A stretch of DNA of 64,000 nt from Rana temporaria (Eukaryota > Chordata > Amphibia > Anura > Ranidae), in the NCBI RefSeq assembly GCF_905171775.1, contig NC_053501.1:17446254-17510253 (forward strand). Reading direction: 5' to 3'. The stretch's first letter is position 1. Every line of letters starts with the position of its first letter. Shown here piece by piece: positions 48,801 through 52,200 of the stretch. A program made the position numbers and the translations under genes. The notes beneath the pieces were generated by a model. It was not told the origin of the DNA. It did no database searches and worked only from the letters and a program-made list of their open reading frames with translations.

Positions 48801-48845
48801 TCCCGGGCTCCTTACCACGGGGTTGGCGTTGGCGGGGGTCGCCAT
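9649..48845 (-). CDS. GTF2A1: GTF2A1, TFIIA alpha/beta precursor (nine coding exons, spliced)
   Basis: Encodes the large subunit precursor of general transcription factor TFIIA, which stabilises TBP on promoter DNA in RNA polymerase II pre-initiation complexes in the nucleus. Nine exons on the minus strand join without a frame break to 379 residues (human about 376). Seen: N-terminal helical domain (about residues 1-55, exons 1-3), a Gln/His-rich linker (about 66-100), Ala- and Gln-rich spacer, QVDG at 276-279 (the Taspase-1 cleavage site that makes the alpha and beta chains), an acidic Glu/Asp run (about 283-300) and the C-terminal beta-barrel segment ending GDAEW. All introns are GT-AG. Intron sizes from 5' to 3' are about 17.6, 2.8, 3.5, 0.1, 1.3, 3.0, 2.4 and 7.4 kb. 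The family assignment is from recognised sequence and is secure; the start is the only ATG beside the CpG-rich promoter and gives a human-like N terminus. Confidence 0.97.
9988..11599 (+). mobile_element. Tc1-like element, complete but dead, in GTF2A1 intron 8
   Basis: Bounded by TA at both ends, with inverted ends CAATGCCTTGAAAAAAGTAT and ATACTTTTTCAAGGCACTG. Total 1612 bases, the normal Tc1 size. A transposase frame starts at ATGAAGGTCAAGGAACAC (10359) but is broken by frameshifts and stops. Remaining blocks include TVKHGGGSIMLWGCFSS and LLESSKDL (10843-11076). Confidence 0.9.
11738..12192. mobile_element. MITE with CATACCT / AGGTATG ends
   Basis: Left end CATACCTCACAACC and right end GTTGGCAGGTATG are inverted and flanked by CACATG on both sides. 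The interior is GC-rich (TCCCGCGG words, poly(C) run) and non-coding. Confidence 0.6.
12193..12828. other. Unassigned intron sequence
   Basis: No recognised element apart from an 18-base G run at about 12621-12640. Confidence 0.4.
12829..13311 (+). mobile_element. TTAA-flanked MITE family B, copy 1
   Basis: TTAA at both ends, termini TTAAAGCGGATGTGCC and GAACCGCTTTAA. The interior has a CTGCAGCTGCTGACTT hairpin, CGGCGCATGCGCGAGTCGCG, and the inverted pair ATACCTGTCTTTAGACAGGT. The TTAA target suggests a piggyBac-like non-autonomous element. Copies at 29900 and 32867 are highly similar. Confidence 0.8.
13360..14737 (+). mobile_element. TTAA-flanked element family C, copy 1
   Basis: Starts TTAACCACTTCCAGACTG and ends TCCTTAAGTGGTTAA, giving inverted ends and TTAA at both borders. 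Length 1378, including a nested retroposon at 14106-14334. No transposase recognised. Confidence 0.75.
14106..14334 (-). mobile_element. SINE-like retroposon, copy 1
   Basis: Flanked by a long duplication CTGTAGAATTTTTTA on both sides. Shares CTGCTCCAGGTGAG at one end and the GTGCGAAATGCGTC core with copies at 32719-33553 and 43214-43398. The 14-15 base target duplications point to LINE-machinery retroposition. Confidence 0.7.
14738..15182. other. Unassigned intron sequence with a CTCF-like word
   Basis: No transposon end recognised. It contains the motif annotated at 15099-15112. Confidence 0.4.
15099..15112 (-). promoter_or_regulatory. CTCF-like motif, full consensus
   Basis: Minus strand CCAGCAGATGGCAG fits the 14-base core CCASYAGRKGGCRS at every position. 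Occupancy is not known from sequence. Confidence 0.45.
15183..15240 (-). repeat. Retroposon 3' end with TTA tail
   Basis: ATTATTATTATTATACAGGA followed by TTTATATAGCGCCAACTG is the reverse complement of the 3' end seen at 54736-54851 (GGCGCTATATAAATCCTG plus a TAA tail). Strongly truncated. Confidence 0.6.
15270..15350. repeat. CA and AT microsatellites
   Basis: A short ACACAC run followed by TATATATAATATATAT. Confidence 0.8.
15356..15890 (+). repeat. Tandem repeat of about 168 bp, three units
   Basis: Three successive copies of GGGTAAGGGTTAA .. GACATATAAGTAACATGTG .. GAAATATCTACAGCCGTTTG .. AAAAACCCCGACC. The last two CCCCGACC blocks are 168 bases apart. It runs directly into an AT/GTAT microsatellite. 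Non-coding; source not identified. Confidence 0.75.
15888..16002. repeat. Compound microsatellite (AT)n (GTAT)n (GT)n (AT)n
   Basis: Uninterrupted stretches: ATATAT 15888-15919, GTAT units about 15932-15965, GT about 15965-15984, then ATATAT. Confidence 0.9.
16245..16620 (+). mobile_element. Tc1/mariner-like 3' fragment
   Basis: Contains the transposase end typical of these elements (GACTGGCCTGCACAGAGTCC, then TGACCTCAGCCCGATAGAAC) followed by a non-coding tail ending in CAGGTGTCCCAATACCTTTG. The 5' part is absent and the frame is degenerate. Confidence 0.75.
16716..16860 (-). other. Unidentified 43-codon open segment
   Basis: Minus strand reads MAHKMPVGYYLMHVMFATIP onward to KKSKLED and a stop. 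It is continuous with the minisatellite frame at 16861-17060. I do not recognise the family. The composition looks protein-like but no flanking exon signals fit GTF2A1. It may be a fragment of an unknown transposon or chance. Confidence 0.25.
16861..17060 (+). repeat. GC-rich minisatellite beside exon 8
   Basis: Units of 29 bases (CTCGCCGCGGACCAGGACGC plus CCACCCACC) and a 21-base short form (CTCGCCGCGGACCAGGCCGCC). About eight units. Each unit contains the palindrome CCGCGG. Open frames on both strands across it are repeat artefacts. Confidence 0.9.
17152..17241 (-). CDS. GTF2A1: GTF2A1 coding exon 8
   Basis: Thirty complete codons, EPLNSEDDVSDEEGQELFDT followed by ENVVVCQYDK; matches human throughout. 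It begins the beta-chain barrel that contacts TBP and DNA. Acceptor CCCCAG, donor AAG|GTGGGT. The exon contains TGACGTCA, which is a coding coincidence (Asp-Asp-Val-Ser) and not called a regulatory site. Confidence 0.97.
17285..19356 (+). mobile_element. Tc1-like element split by a family C insertion
   Basis: Left piece 17285-17861 reads NNVWSDESGFQLRHSDGRVR and WCKPESLDPSCLVS, the central Tc1 transposase domain with the DE/SDES catalytic block. The right piece 19009-19356 resumes with GSFQQDNAPFHKA and ends GGTGTACCCAATATAGTGGC with GTGAGTGTA. A 1147-base TTAA element separates them. The frame also has stops and shifts, so it is dead. The 5' terminal repeat was not found. Confidence 0.85.
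17862..19008 (+). mobile_element. TTAA-flanked element family C, copy 2
   Basis: Begins TTAACTACTTGCCGACCAGC and ends TTATTGGTTAA, inserted in the Tc1 element. The interior has hairpins (AGCTGTGTGTGTAAACACAC followed by AGCT), AT microsatellites (about 18378-18406, 18558-18583) and a poly(A) run at 18498-18521. No transposase recognised. Confidence 0.75.
19612..19926 (-). CDS. GTF2A1: GTF2A1 coding exon 7 (Taspase-1 site and acidic region)
   Basis: One hundred and five complete codons starting VLAPLPGGMPQQTGVIIQPQ and ending GQVEE. It holds LVLQVDGAGDTSSEE: in TFIIA alpha/beta the protease Taspase-1 cuts between Asp and Gly of QVDG, here residues 278 and 279. An Asp/Glu tract follows. Acceptor CTGCAG, donor GAG|GTAAGA. 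Open frames on the opposite strand over this exon are shadows of the Asp/Glu-rich coding. Confidence 0.97.
19995..20095. repeat. AT microsatellite
   Basis: Long (AT)n with short A runs, directly at the left border of the foldback element. Confidence 0.9.
20110..22130. mobile_element. Foldback element with a minisatellite core
   Basis: About 200 bases at each end are imperfect inverted repeats: left has GATCCAATAAAAAA, TTATTGAACGTGCACAAATC, GGTCTTCAGGTTCTGTGTG and TGATACGATCCGTCT; the right carries their reverse complements (21940-22128). Inside, a second inverted pair (CCTCACGCCTCCCGTTTGTC at about 20358; its complement at 21070-21090) flanks a smaller insert at about 20440-20790 and the 46-bp array. 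No transposase found. Superfamily not known. Confidence 0.7.
21095..21935 (+). repeat. 46-bp minisatellite inside the foldback element
   Basis: About 18-19 units of AAGTGGATTGAGATATTCCC, then AACAGGGGGACTACTGCC and TGTGAGA. Main period 46 bases, with 40-43-base variants toward the right end where ATATTCCC changes to ATAGTCCC. Confidence 0.92.
22131..22921. other. Intron 6 sequence with CTCF-like word and AC microsatellite
   Basis: No transposon recognised. CCACTAGAGGGCCA at 22511-22524 is a near-consensus CTCF-like word on the plus strand, and (AC)n runs from 22729 to 22772. Confidence 0.45.
22922..23055 (-). CDS. GTF2A1: GTF2A1 coding exon 6 (Gln-rich segment)
   Basis: Completes Gly then adds 44 codons: QLLQVVRAANGAQYILQPQQ, followed by the Gln-rich stretch ending QAPVIQQ. 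Closely matches human. Acceptor TTCACAG, donor CAG|GTGACG. Phases on both sides agree with exons 5 and 7. Confidence 0.96.
23100..24240. repeat. Degenerate tandem repeat of roughly 140-190 bp in intron 5
   Basis: Recurring phrases GGCAAGTTCC.TGTCT, GAGAGCAG.A.AGGAGCT, GAAGACTGCAGAG, CACATGTTAA and ACACACA.AGGCCAGTGACC. At least six diverged units, with variable lengths. A hAT MITE (23874-24009) is inserted. Confidence 0.7.
23874..24009. mobile_element. hAT-type MITE, 136 bp
   Basis: Inverted ends CAGTGATTGTGAACATTGGC and its counterpart CAAGGTTCACCATCACTG, with 8-base flanks TCCTAGGC and TCCTAGAC (one mismatch). Palindromic, non-coding. Arms contain ACATTTCCCATGATGC and GCATCATGGGAACTGTAG. 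Confidence 0.85.
24380..24455 (-). CDS. GTF2A1: GTF2A1 coding exon 5 (Ala-rich segment)
   Basis: Twenty-five codons plus one base, SAAATAATLALPAGVTPVQQ onward to TNS, near identical to the human segment. Acceptor TTGCAG, donor TCTG|GTAAGC; the split Gly codon is completed by exon 6. This is part of the weakly structured spacer of the alpha chain. Confidence 0.96.
24555..24625 (-). CDS. GTF2A1: GTF2A1 coding exon 4
   Basis: Seventy-one bases completing the split Ala codon and adding 23 codons. It reads (A)SQQQVLIPSNDSKLIQHM and ends QGM; human has VPDSKLIQHM at the same place. Acceptor TTTTCAG, donor ATG|GTATGA. The stretch QQVLIP repeats a segment at the end of exon 3, so the two exons carry a short duplicated peptide. 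The intron to exon 5 is only 99 bases. Confidence 0.93.
24626..25197. other. Unassigned intron 3 sequence
   Basis: No element or gene recognised. Confidence 0.4.
25198..25345. mobile_element. hAT-type MITE, 148 bp, second copy
   Basis: Same family and same length as 4443-4590. Flanked by perfect 8-base duplications ATATAAAC at 25190-25197 and 25346-25353. Confidence 0.9.
25400..26545. repeat. Unresolved mosaic of interspersed repeats
   Basis: Contains a 26060-26145 inverted pair (TCACACAGG..CCTGTGTGA and GGAGGTGACAGG..CCTGTCACCTCC), T-rich tracts, and GC-rich stretches such as CTGCCGCCCCAAGGCC that occur twice (25790, 26471). Boundaries could not be set. No coding gene is supported. Confidence 0.35.
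26866..27142. mobile_element. MITE with AGGCTGCATTCACACCT ends
   Basis: Left TTAGGCTGCATTCACACCTA and right AGGTGTGAATGCAGCTTAA are inverted repeats. Interior has GGCGTTTT words. Confidence 0.75.
27143..27430. mobile_element. MITE with AGACCCCTTTCACACTG start
   Basis: Begins AAGACCCCTTTCACACTGTG, the same start as the element at 30490-30818. The right end is not clear. Confidence 0.5.
27476..27860. repeat. AT-rich repeat with TGATTTAAATC words
   Basis: GATTTGATTTAAATCACTAG near the left border and AAAAAATCTGATTTTTTTAA near the right, with a 32-base A run at about 27781-27813. Likely a diverged MITE. Confidence 0.4.
28144..28357 (-). CDS. GTF2A1: GTF2A1 coding exon 3 (helix end and Gln/His-rich linker)
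   Basis: Seventy-one codons plus one base. It starts LWENKLMQSKAVDGFHSEEQ, the end of the conserved N-terminal domain. A run of mixed CAG/CAC-type codons follows, giving Gln and His tracts, then AQQVLIPATHQ. Acceptor CCTCCAG, donor AAG|GTCAGT; the split codon is completed to Ala by exon 4. Gln/His tracts in this position are also present in human but differ in length and order, as expected for a low-constraint linker with a CAG/CAC microsatellite base. Confidence 0.96.
28418..28443. repeat. AT microsatellite
   Basis: TATATATATATATATATATA followed by ATATACG, in intron 2 close to exon 3. Confidence 0.9.
28691..29401 (+). mobile_element. Harbinger-like MITE, copy 4
   Basis: Perfect inverted ends GGGGCAGATTCACA and TGTGAATCTGCCCC with 3-base duplication TAC at 28688-28690 and 29402-29404. 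711 bases, CpG-rich, non-coding, related to copies 1-3, 5 and 6. Confidence 0.85.
29405..29899. repeat. AT-rich sequence with a degenerate AAAGTAACATTG repeat
   Basis: AAAGTAACATTGTTT occurs several times between 29645 and 29835, alternating with its complement CAATGTTACTTTTGTATCT, so short stems are possible. No gene seen. Confidence 0.5.
29900..30389 (+). mobile_element. TTAA-flanked MITE family B, copy 2
   Basis: TTAAAGCGGATGTGCAGCC to GAGCTCCGCTTTAA, TTAA at both ends. Highly similar to 12829-13311 through the full length. Confidence 0.8.
30490..30818. mobile_element. MITE with AGACCCCTTTCACACTG ends
   Basis: Left AAGACCCCTTTCACACTGAA, right GATGTGAAAGGGGTCC; inverted. Interior non-coding. 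Confidence 0.7.
30823..31096. mobile_element. MITE with CAGGG / CCCTG ends
   Basis: Left CAGGGAGGGACTGACCATTG and right GAGTTGTCAGTCCGCCCCTG are inverted. Contains TTGCCCAGGGGCCCCATGAG. hAT-like by its ends. Confidence 0.6.
31158..31259 (-). CDS. GTF2A1: GTF2A1 coding exon 2 (N-terminal helical domain)
   Basis: Thirty-four complete codons starting PKLYRSVIEDV and ending VLMELKT, almost identical to human residues 11-44. The exon forms part of the four-helix bundle made with TFIIA gamma. The acceptor is a pyrimidine tract followed by ACAG, and the donor is ACG|GTGAGTG. Both intron phases are 0, which agrees with exons 1 and 3. Confidence 0.97.
31534..32059. mobile_element. TTAA-flanked palindromic element A, 526 bp
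   Basis: Borders TTAAAGCGGGAGTTCACCC and GGGTGAACCCCCGCTTTAA. The arms are nearly perfect inverted copies of about 250 bases meeting at about 31790-31810 (GAACGTCGGCGC and GCGCACCGACGTTC). Each arm translates to nearly the same peptide on opposite strands, a symmetry effect. Non-coding foldback. Confidence 0.85.
32063..32345. mobile_element. hAT-type MITE, 283 bp
   Basis: Ends CAGGGCTTTTTTTCAG and CTGAGAAAAAAAGCTCTG, flanked by TTTAAAAT and ATTAAAAT (8 bases, one mismatch). Non-coding. Confidence 0.75.
32719..33553. mobile_element. SINE-like retroposon, copy 2, with inverted duplicate and nested MITE
   Basis: Flanked by a 14-base duplication AGACGTTTCCTGTA. The left arm (AGTAGACTGAAGAAAGGAAA to AGAATTAGTGCTTAA) is the inverted copy of 33342-33470, and the family B MITE sits at the centre at a TTAA. 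The tail GCTCACCTGGAGCGGTGAAA matches 45989-46020 in reverse. The GCGAAACGCGTC core is shared with 14106-14334. Confidence 0.75.
32867..33341 (+). mobile_element. TTAA-flanked MITE family B, copy 3
   Basis: TTAAAGCAGATGTGCC to GAACCGCTTTAA, 475 bases, inserted at the symmetry centre of the retroposon palindrome. Confidence 0.8.
33645..34163. mobile_element. TTAA-flanked palindromic element B, 519 bp
   Basis: Borders TTAAAGGGGTTGTAAA and TTTACAACCCCTTTAA, inside the Tc1 fragment. The arms of about 240 bases are near-perfect inverted copies; only the centre (about 33885-33925) is unpaired. Terminal pattern TTAA-AGGGG parallels element A and family B. Confidence 0.85.
34300..35320 (+). repeat. 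Degenerate tandem repeat with an unclassified insert
   Basis: Recurring AGGTAAGGGTAGTATAGGTG, GGATGAGCTTGGTAA and TATAAGGGAGTCGGGGGGG phrases between 34315 and 34660, resuming at 35290 (GGGTGGGTGAGTTCAAACAA). The stretch 34680-35280 between them is a separate insert with GCCCATGGGCGTCC and ACGCCCATGATTCAGCCTGC near its ends; class not known. Confidence 0.5.
35322..35742. mobile_element. MITE with TTAGGCTCCATGCACACTG ends
   Basis: Left TTAGGCTCCATGCACACTGA and right TCAGTGTGTATGGAGCCTAA are inverted repeats. The interior is rich in AAAAACGC words and has a T run. Confidence 0.8.
36037..36821. mobile_element. hAT-type non-autonomous element, 785 bp
   Basis: Ends TAGGGCTG and CAGCCCTA with 8-base flanks ATTCCTTT and TTTCCTTT, followed inward by ATTAATCGATTAA-type AT-rich inverted sequence. 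The interior (36130-36720) has short open frames without recognisable domains and a GTGACGTCAC word. Confidence 0.75.
36822..37754. other. Unassigned sequence
   Basis: No terminal repeats or known coding domain. The frame at 36937-37242 has no match I recognise. Confidence 0.4.
37755..38158 (-). repeat. Degenerate tandem repeat of roughly 55-60 bp
   Basis: Repeated GGCAGCAAAACAGACCCCCT, TGATCCAAAAAGACA and TACAATATGAGGC words. About seven diverged units. Overlapping minus-strand open frames rich in Cys, Phe and Gly are repeat artefacts. Confidence 0.65.
38190..39735 (+). repeat. 31-bp minisatellite, about 50 units, in intron 1
   Basis: Unit AAGGAAGCGGCCTTTTACAA plus ACACCGACCCC, period 31 bases. 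Three subtypes differ in the tail: CGACCCC, CCACCCC and CCACCGC. CCACCGC units cluster in the left two-thirds, and almost all units after 39400 are CGACCCC. Because 31 is not a multiple of 3 and no frame has a stop, the array gives a 409-codon frame with a 31-residue repeat, which is not evidence of a gene. Confidence 0.97.
39740..41757 (+). mobile_element. Tc1-like element with nested Harbinger-like MITE
   Basis: Transposase-like sequence from ATGGGTAACACCCAAAGAGC (39865) through AIIRKWKK, TKQTIGNTIRRHG, WEKVLWSDETKIELFG and MLWGCFSAKKGTG blocks. Frameshifts, stops and a deletion near 40610 make it inactive. The right end ACTTATTTCCCCCACTG|TA is intact. The left terminus is missing and abuts the 31-bp array. 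The MITE at 40795-41521 interrupts the 3' part. Confidence 0.85.
40795..41521 (+). mobile_element. Harbinger-like MITE, copy 5
   Basis: Perfect ends GGGCTAGATTCAG and CTGAATCTAGCCC, 3-base duplication AAG at 40792-40794 and 41522-41524; removing it restores Tc1 sequence (CAATAAGGTTTTCTCC). 727 bases. Carries CCGCTAGGTGGCGC at 40970-40983. Confidence 0.9.
42040..42739 (+). mobile_element. Harbinger-like MITE, copy 6
   Basis: Ends GGGTAGATTCAG and CTGAATCCACCC. Related to the other copies over its length; no clean 3-base duplication. Carries CCGCTAGGTGGCGT at 42186-42199. Confidence 0.75.
42741..43060. other. Unassigned sequence
   Basis: AT-rich, no recognised feature. Confidence 0.4.
43214..43398 (-). 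mobile_element. SINE-like retroposon, copy 3
   Basis: Flanked by the 14-base duplication CCCCGACAGGAGAA. Begins GGTGAAAAGAACTTGCTGCT then CCAGGTGAG, matching the ends of the copies at 14106 and 32719. Absent from the paralogous block at 44226, so it inserted after the duplication. Confidence 0.75.
43610..43952. mobile_element. hAT-like MITE with CAGGTGTCAAAC end
   Basis: Left CAGGTGTCAAACACAAGACC and right GGAGTTTGACACCCCTG are inverted. Target duplication not clear. Confidence 0.6.
44449..44605. mobile_element. hAT-like palindromic MITE
   Basis: CAGGGATATGCAATTAGCGG and its counterpart CCACTAATTGCATACGTTG; arms contain CCTCCAGCTGTTGCA and ACTACAAGTCCCAT / ATGGGACTTGTAGT. Same style as the 148-bp MITEs. 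Confidence 0.75.
45989..46075 (-). mobile_element. SINE-like retroposon fragment, copy 4
   Basis: TTCACCGCTCCAGGTGAGCC, then GGATTACCAAGGTGCTGGCA, is the inverse of 33473-33545. No target duplication was found. Confidence 0.6.
46076..46454. other. Unassigned GC-rich intron 1 sequence
   Basis: Higher GC than usual for these introns, contains GTATATAGAGAGC at about 46341. No exon is supported. Confidence 0.35.
46455..46665 (+). repeat. 51-bp minisatellite
   Basis: About four units of GATACATTGTATAAACGCCC, AGACACAGGGGTCCTTCTAG, AATGTAGAAGC. The period is a multiple of three, so one frame shows a 17-residue repeat. Confidence 0.9.
46745..47235 (+). repeat. Minisatellite, GACACAGGAACCGAGG units
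   Basis: Units of 27-36 bases: AGACACAGGAACCGAGGAGC or -GGGG, then GGGTCCTCA. The left units include CTATACACCCTAGACACAG and are longer. About 15 units. Confidence 0.9.
47236..48055 (+). repeat. Minisatellite, ACACAGGCGACGGGGG units
   Basis: Units of about 33-40 bases: TACACAGGCGACGGGGGG, variable G run of 3-12, then TCCTTGCACCCTA. About 23 units. Adjacent to the previous array and related in its ACACAGG word. Confidence 0.92.
48165..48785. repeat. Clustered CAGGGGCCCC words in intron 1
   Basis: About 15 occurrences of AGGGGCCCC or close variants (for example near 48373, 48404, 48424, 48573, 48702, 48768) at irregular spacing of 20-85 bases, with unrelated sequence between. Either an ancient decayed minisatellite or a cluster of palindromic sites just inside the gene. 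Confidence 0.75.
48816..48845 (-). CDS. GTF2A1: GTF2A1 coding exon 1
   Basis: Encodes MATPANANPV, aligned with the human start MANSANTNTV. The exon ends on a complete Val codon followed by the donor GTAAG. The ATG context GGGACATGGCGAC resembles the TISU element used by mRNAs with very short leaders, at two mismatches. The 10-codon exon lies inside the CpG-rich promoter region and is separated from exon 2 by the largest intron. Confidence 0.93.
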
Positions 48846-48884
48846 GTCCCGCAGTGAGCCCGAAGCTCCGACTCCTCCGCTCTC

Positions 48885-48893
48885 CTTTATATA
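48885..48893 (-). promoter_or_regulatory. GTF2A1: TATA box
   Basis: Minus-strand TATATAAAG, 40 bases before the ATG. If used it would place transcription start near 48860 and leave a leader of about 15-20 bases. An Inr-like CTCACT lies at 48858-48853, slightly too far from the TATA box for the usual spacing. Initiation further upstream, independent of this TATA, is the alternative. Confidence 0.55.
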
Positions 48894-48932
48894 CCGATCC
48901 GGCCGCCCAGACCAGCCGCGGGATGACTAGGA

Positions 48933-48942
48933 TCTCGCGAGA
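48933..48942. promoter_or_regulatory. TCTCGCGAGA palindrome (BANP-type element)
   Basis: Exact match to the palindromic promoter element TCTCGCGAGA, known in vertebrate CpG-island promoters and bound by BANP (earlier attributed to ZBTB33/Kaiso). It lies about 40 bases upstream of the TATA box, a typical location. Binding is inferred from the motif only. Confidence 0.65.
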
Positions 48943-49204
48943 ACTCCGCCTCCGTGGGTAGGGCCTAGAGGAGTGAGGCGGGATGAACAACGGCTGCTAA
49001 GGCGGGGACCACGCCCCTTCCGCGACTCCCGCCCTGCTTATGTGACCAGCCCCGCCCCTTCCCTGCCCCCACTCTATACGCCGAGCACAAACAACCCCGC
49101 CCCCTACAAGGAGATCACCCGAGTGTGCGTGAGCCCGGGTCATCGCCGGACAGAGGAGGACAACGGGGGAGGGGCAGCGTGTTCTCACCCATTCCACAGG
49201 CGGA

Positions 49205-52200
49205 GCACATTGTCCCAGCAACCTGAAACCCGCTTATATAGTGATCTACCCCTCCCCCATACAGAGGACTACTTGTCCCTGCAACCCTTACCCCCCTCCC
49301 CCCTTATATAGGGACCTACCCCTCCCCATACAGAGGACTACACGTCCCAGCAACCTGAAACCCGCTTATATAGGGACCTACCCCTCCCCCATACAGAGGA
49401 CTACTTGTCCCTGCAACCCTTACCCCCCTCCCCCCTTATATAGGGACCTACCCCTCCCCCATACAGAGGACTACTTGTCCCTGCAACCCTTACCCCCCTC
49501 CCCCCTTATATAGGGACCTACCCCTCCCCCATACAGAGGACTACACGTCCCAGCAACCCTCCCTCCCCCCTTATATAGGGACCTACCCCTCCCCCATACA
49601 GAGGACTACTTGTCCCTGCAACCCTTACCCCCCTCCCCCCTTATATAGGGACCTACCCCTCCCCCATACAGAGGACTACATGTCCCTGCAACCCTTACCC
49701 CCCTCCCCCCTTATATAGGGACCTACCCCTCCCCATACAGAGGACTACACGTCCCAGCAACCTGAAACCCGCTTATATAAGGACCTACCCCTCCCCCATA
49801 CAGAGGACTACTTGTCCCTGCAACCCTTACCCCCCTCCCCCCTTATATAGGGACCTACCCCTCCCCATACAGAGGACTACATGTCCCAGCAACCCTCCCT
49901 CCCCCCTTATATAGGGACCTACCCCTCCCCATACAGAGGACTACGTGTCCCAGCAACCCTCCCCCTTATATAGGGACCTACCCCTCCCCCATACAGAGGA
50001 CTACATGTCCCAGCAACCCTCACCCCACTTATATAGTGACCTACCCCTCCCTATACAGAGGACTACGTGTCCCAGCAACCCTCCCCCTTATATAGTGATC
50101 TACCCCTCCCCCATACCGAGGACTACTTGTCCCTGCAACCCTCCCCCCTTATATAGTGACCTACCCCTCACCATACCGAGGACTACTTGTCCCTGCAACC
50201 CTCCCCCCTTATATAGTGATCTACCCCTCCCCCATACAGAGGACTACTTGTCCCTGCAACCCTCATCCCCCTTATATAGGGACCTACCCCTCCCCCATAC
50301 AGAGGACTACATGTCCCAGCAACCCTCCCCCCTTATATAGTGATCTACCCCTCCCCCATACAGAGGACTACTTGTCCCTGCAACCCTCATCCCCCTTATA
50401 TAGGGACCTACCCCTCCCCCATACAGAGGACTACATGTCCCAGCAACCCTCCCTCCCCCCTTATATAGTGACCTACCCCTCCCCCATACAGAGGACTACA
50501 TGTCCCAGCAACCCTCCCTCCCCCCTTATATAGTGACCTACCCCTCCCCCATACAGAGGACTACGTGTCCCTGCAACCCTCCCCCCGCTTATATAGTGAC
50601 CTACCCCTCCCCCATATAGAGGACTACATGTCCCAGCAACCCTCCCCTCCCCCCTTATATAGTGACCTACCCCTCCCCCATACAGAGGACTACTTGTCCC
50701 TGCAACCCTTACCCCCCTCCCCCCTTATATAGGGACCTACCCCTCCCCATACAGAGGACTACATGTCCCAGCAACCCTCCCTCCCCCCTTATATAGGGAC
50801 CTACCCCTCCCCATACAGAGGACTACGTGTCCCAGCAACCCTCCCCCTTATATAGGGACCTACCCCTCCCCCATACAGAGGACTACATGTCCCAGCAACC
50901 CTCACCCCACTTATAAAGTGACCTACCCCTCCCCATACAGAGGACTACGTGTCCCAGCAACCCTCACCCCACTTATATAGTGACCTACCCCTCCCCCATA
51001 CAGAGGACTACATGTCCCAGCAACCCTCACCCCACTTATATAGTGACCTACCCCTCCCCATACAGAGGACTACGTGTCCCAGCAACCCTCACCCCCCTTA
51101 TATAGTGACCTACCCCTCCCCATACAGAGGACTACGTGTCCCAGCAACCCTCACCCCCCTTATATAGTGACCTACCCCTCCCCATACCGAGGACTACTTG
51201 TCCCTGCAACCCTCCCCCCTTATATAGTGACCTACCCCTCACCATACCGAGGACTACTTGTCCCTGCAACCCTCCCCCCTTATATAGTGATCTACCCCTC
51301 CCCCATACAGAGGACTACTTGTCCCTGCAACCCTCATCCCCCTTATATAGTGACCTACCCCTCCCCCATACAGAGGACTACGTGTCCCTGCAACCCTCCC
51401 CCCGCTTATATAGTGACCTACCCCTCCCCCATATAGAGGACTACATGTCCCTGCAACCCTCATCCCCCTTATATAGTGACCTACCCCTTCCCCATACAGA
51501 GGACTACATGTCCCAGCAGCAACCTTCACCCCTCCCCCCCTTATATAGGGACCTACCCCTCCCCCATACAGAGAACTACATGTCCCAGCAACCCTCACCC
51601 CCCTTATATAAGGACCTACCCCTCCCCCATACAGAGGACTACGTGTCCCTGCAACCCTCACCCCCCTCCCCCTTTATATAGGGACCTACCCCTCCTGATA
51701 CAGAAGACTACATGTCCCAGCAACAATCACCCCCCTTATATAAGGAACGACCCCTCCCCCCCATACAGAGGACTACATGTCCCAGCGACCCTCACCCCCC
51801 CTTATATAAGGAACGACCCCCCCCATACAGAGGACTACATGTCCCAGCGACCCTCACCCCCCCAATACAGAGGACTACATGTCCCAGCAACCCTCCCCCC
51901 GCTTATATAGTGACCTACCCCTCCCCCATACAGAGGACTACATGTCCCTGCAACCCTTACCCCCCTTATATAGTGACCTACCCCTCCCCCATACAGAGGA
52001 CTACATGTCCCTGCAACCCTTACCCCCCCTTATATAGTGACCTACCCCTCCCCCATACAGAGGACTACGTGTCCCTGCAACCCTCACCCCCCTTATATAG
52101 TGACCTACCCCTCCCCCATACAGAGGACTACGTGTCCCTGCAACCCTCACCCCCCTTATATAGGGACCTACCCCCCTCCCCATACAGAGGACTACATGTC

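Larger units (their letters stand above)
48810..49200 (-). promoter_or_regulatory. GTF2A1: CpG-rich promoter of GTF2A1
   Basis: CpG-rich stretch around exon 1 and upstream, in contrast to the flanking minisatellites. Seen: a TATA box at 48885-48893, TCTCGCGAGA at 48933-48942, and several GGCGGG/CCCGCCC GC boxes plus a CTTCCG ETS-like box between about 49000 and 49065. A ranid or vertebrate housekeeping gene is expected to have this architecture. No divergent gene could be seen on the plus strand. Confidence 0.75.
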
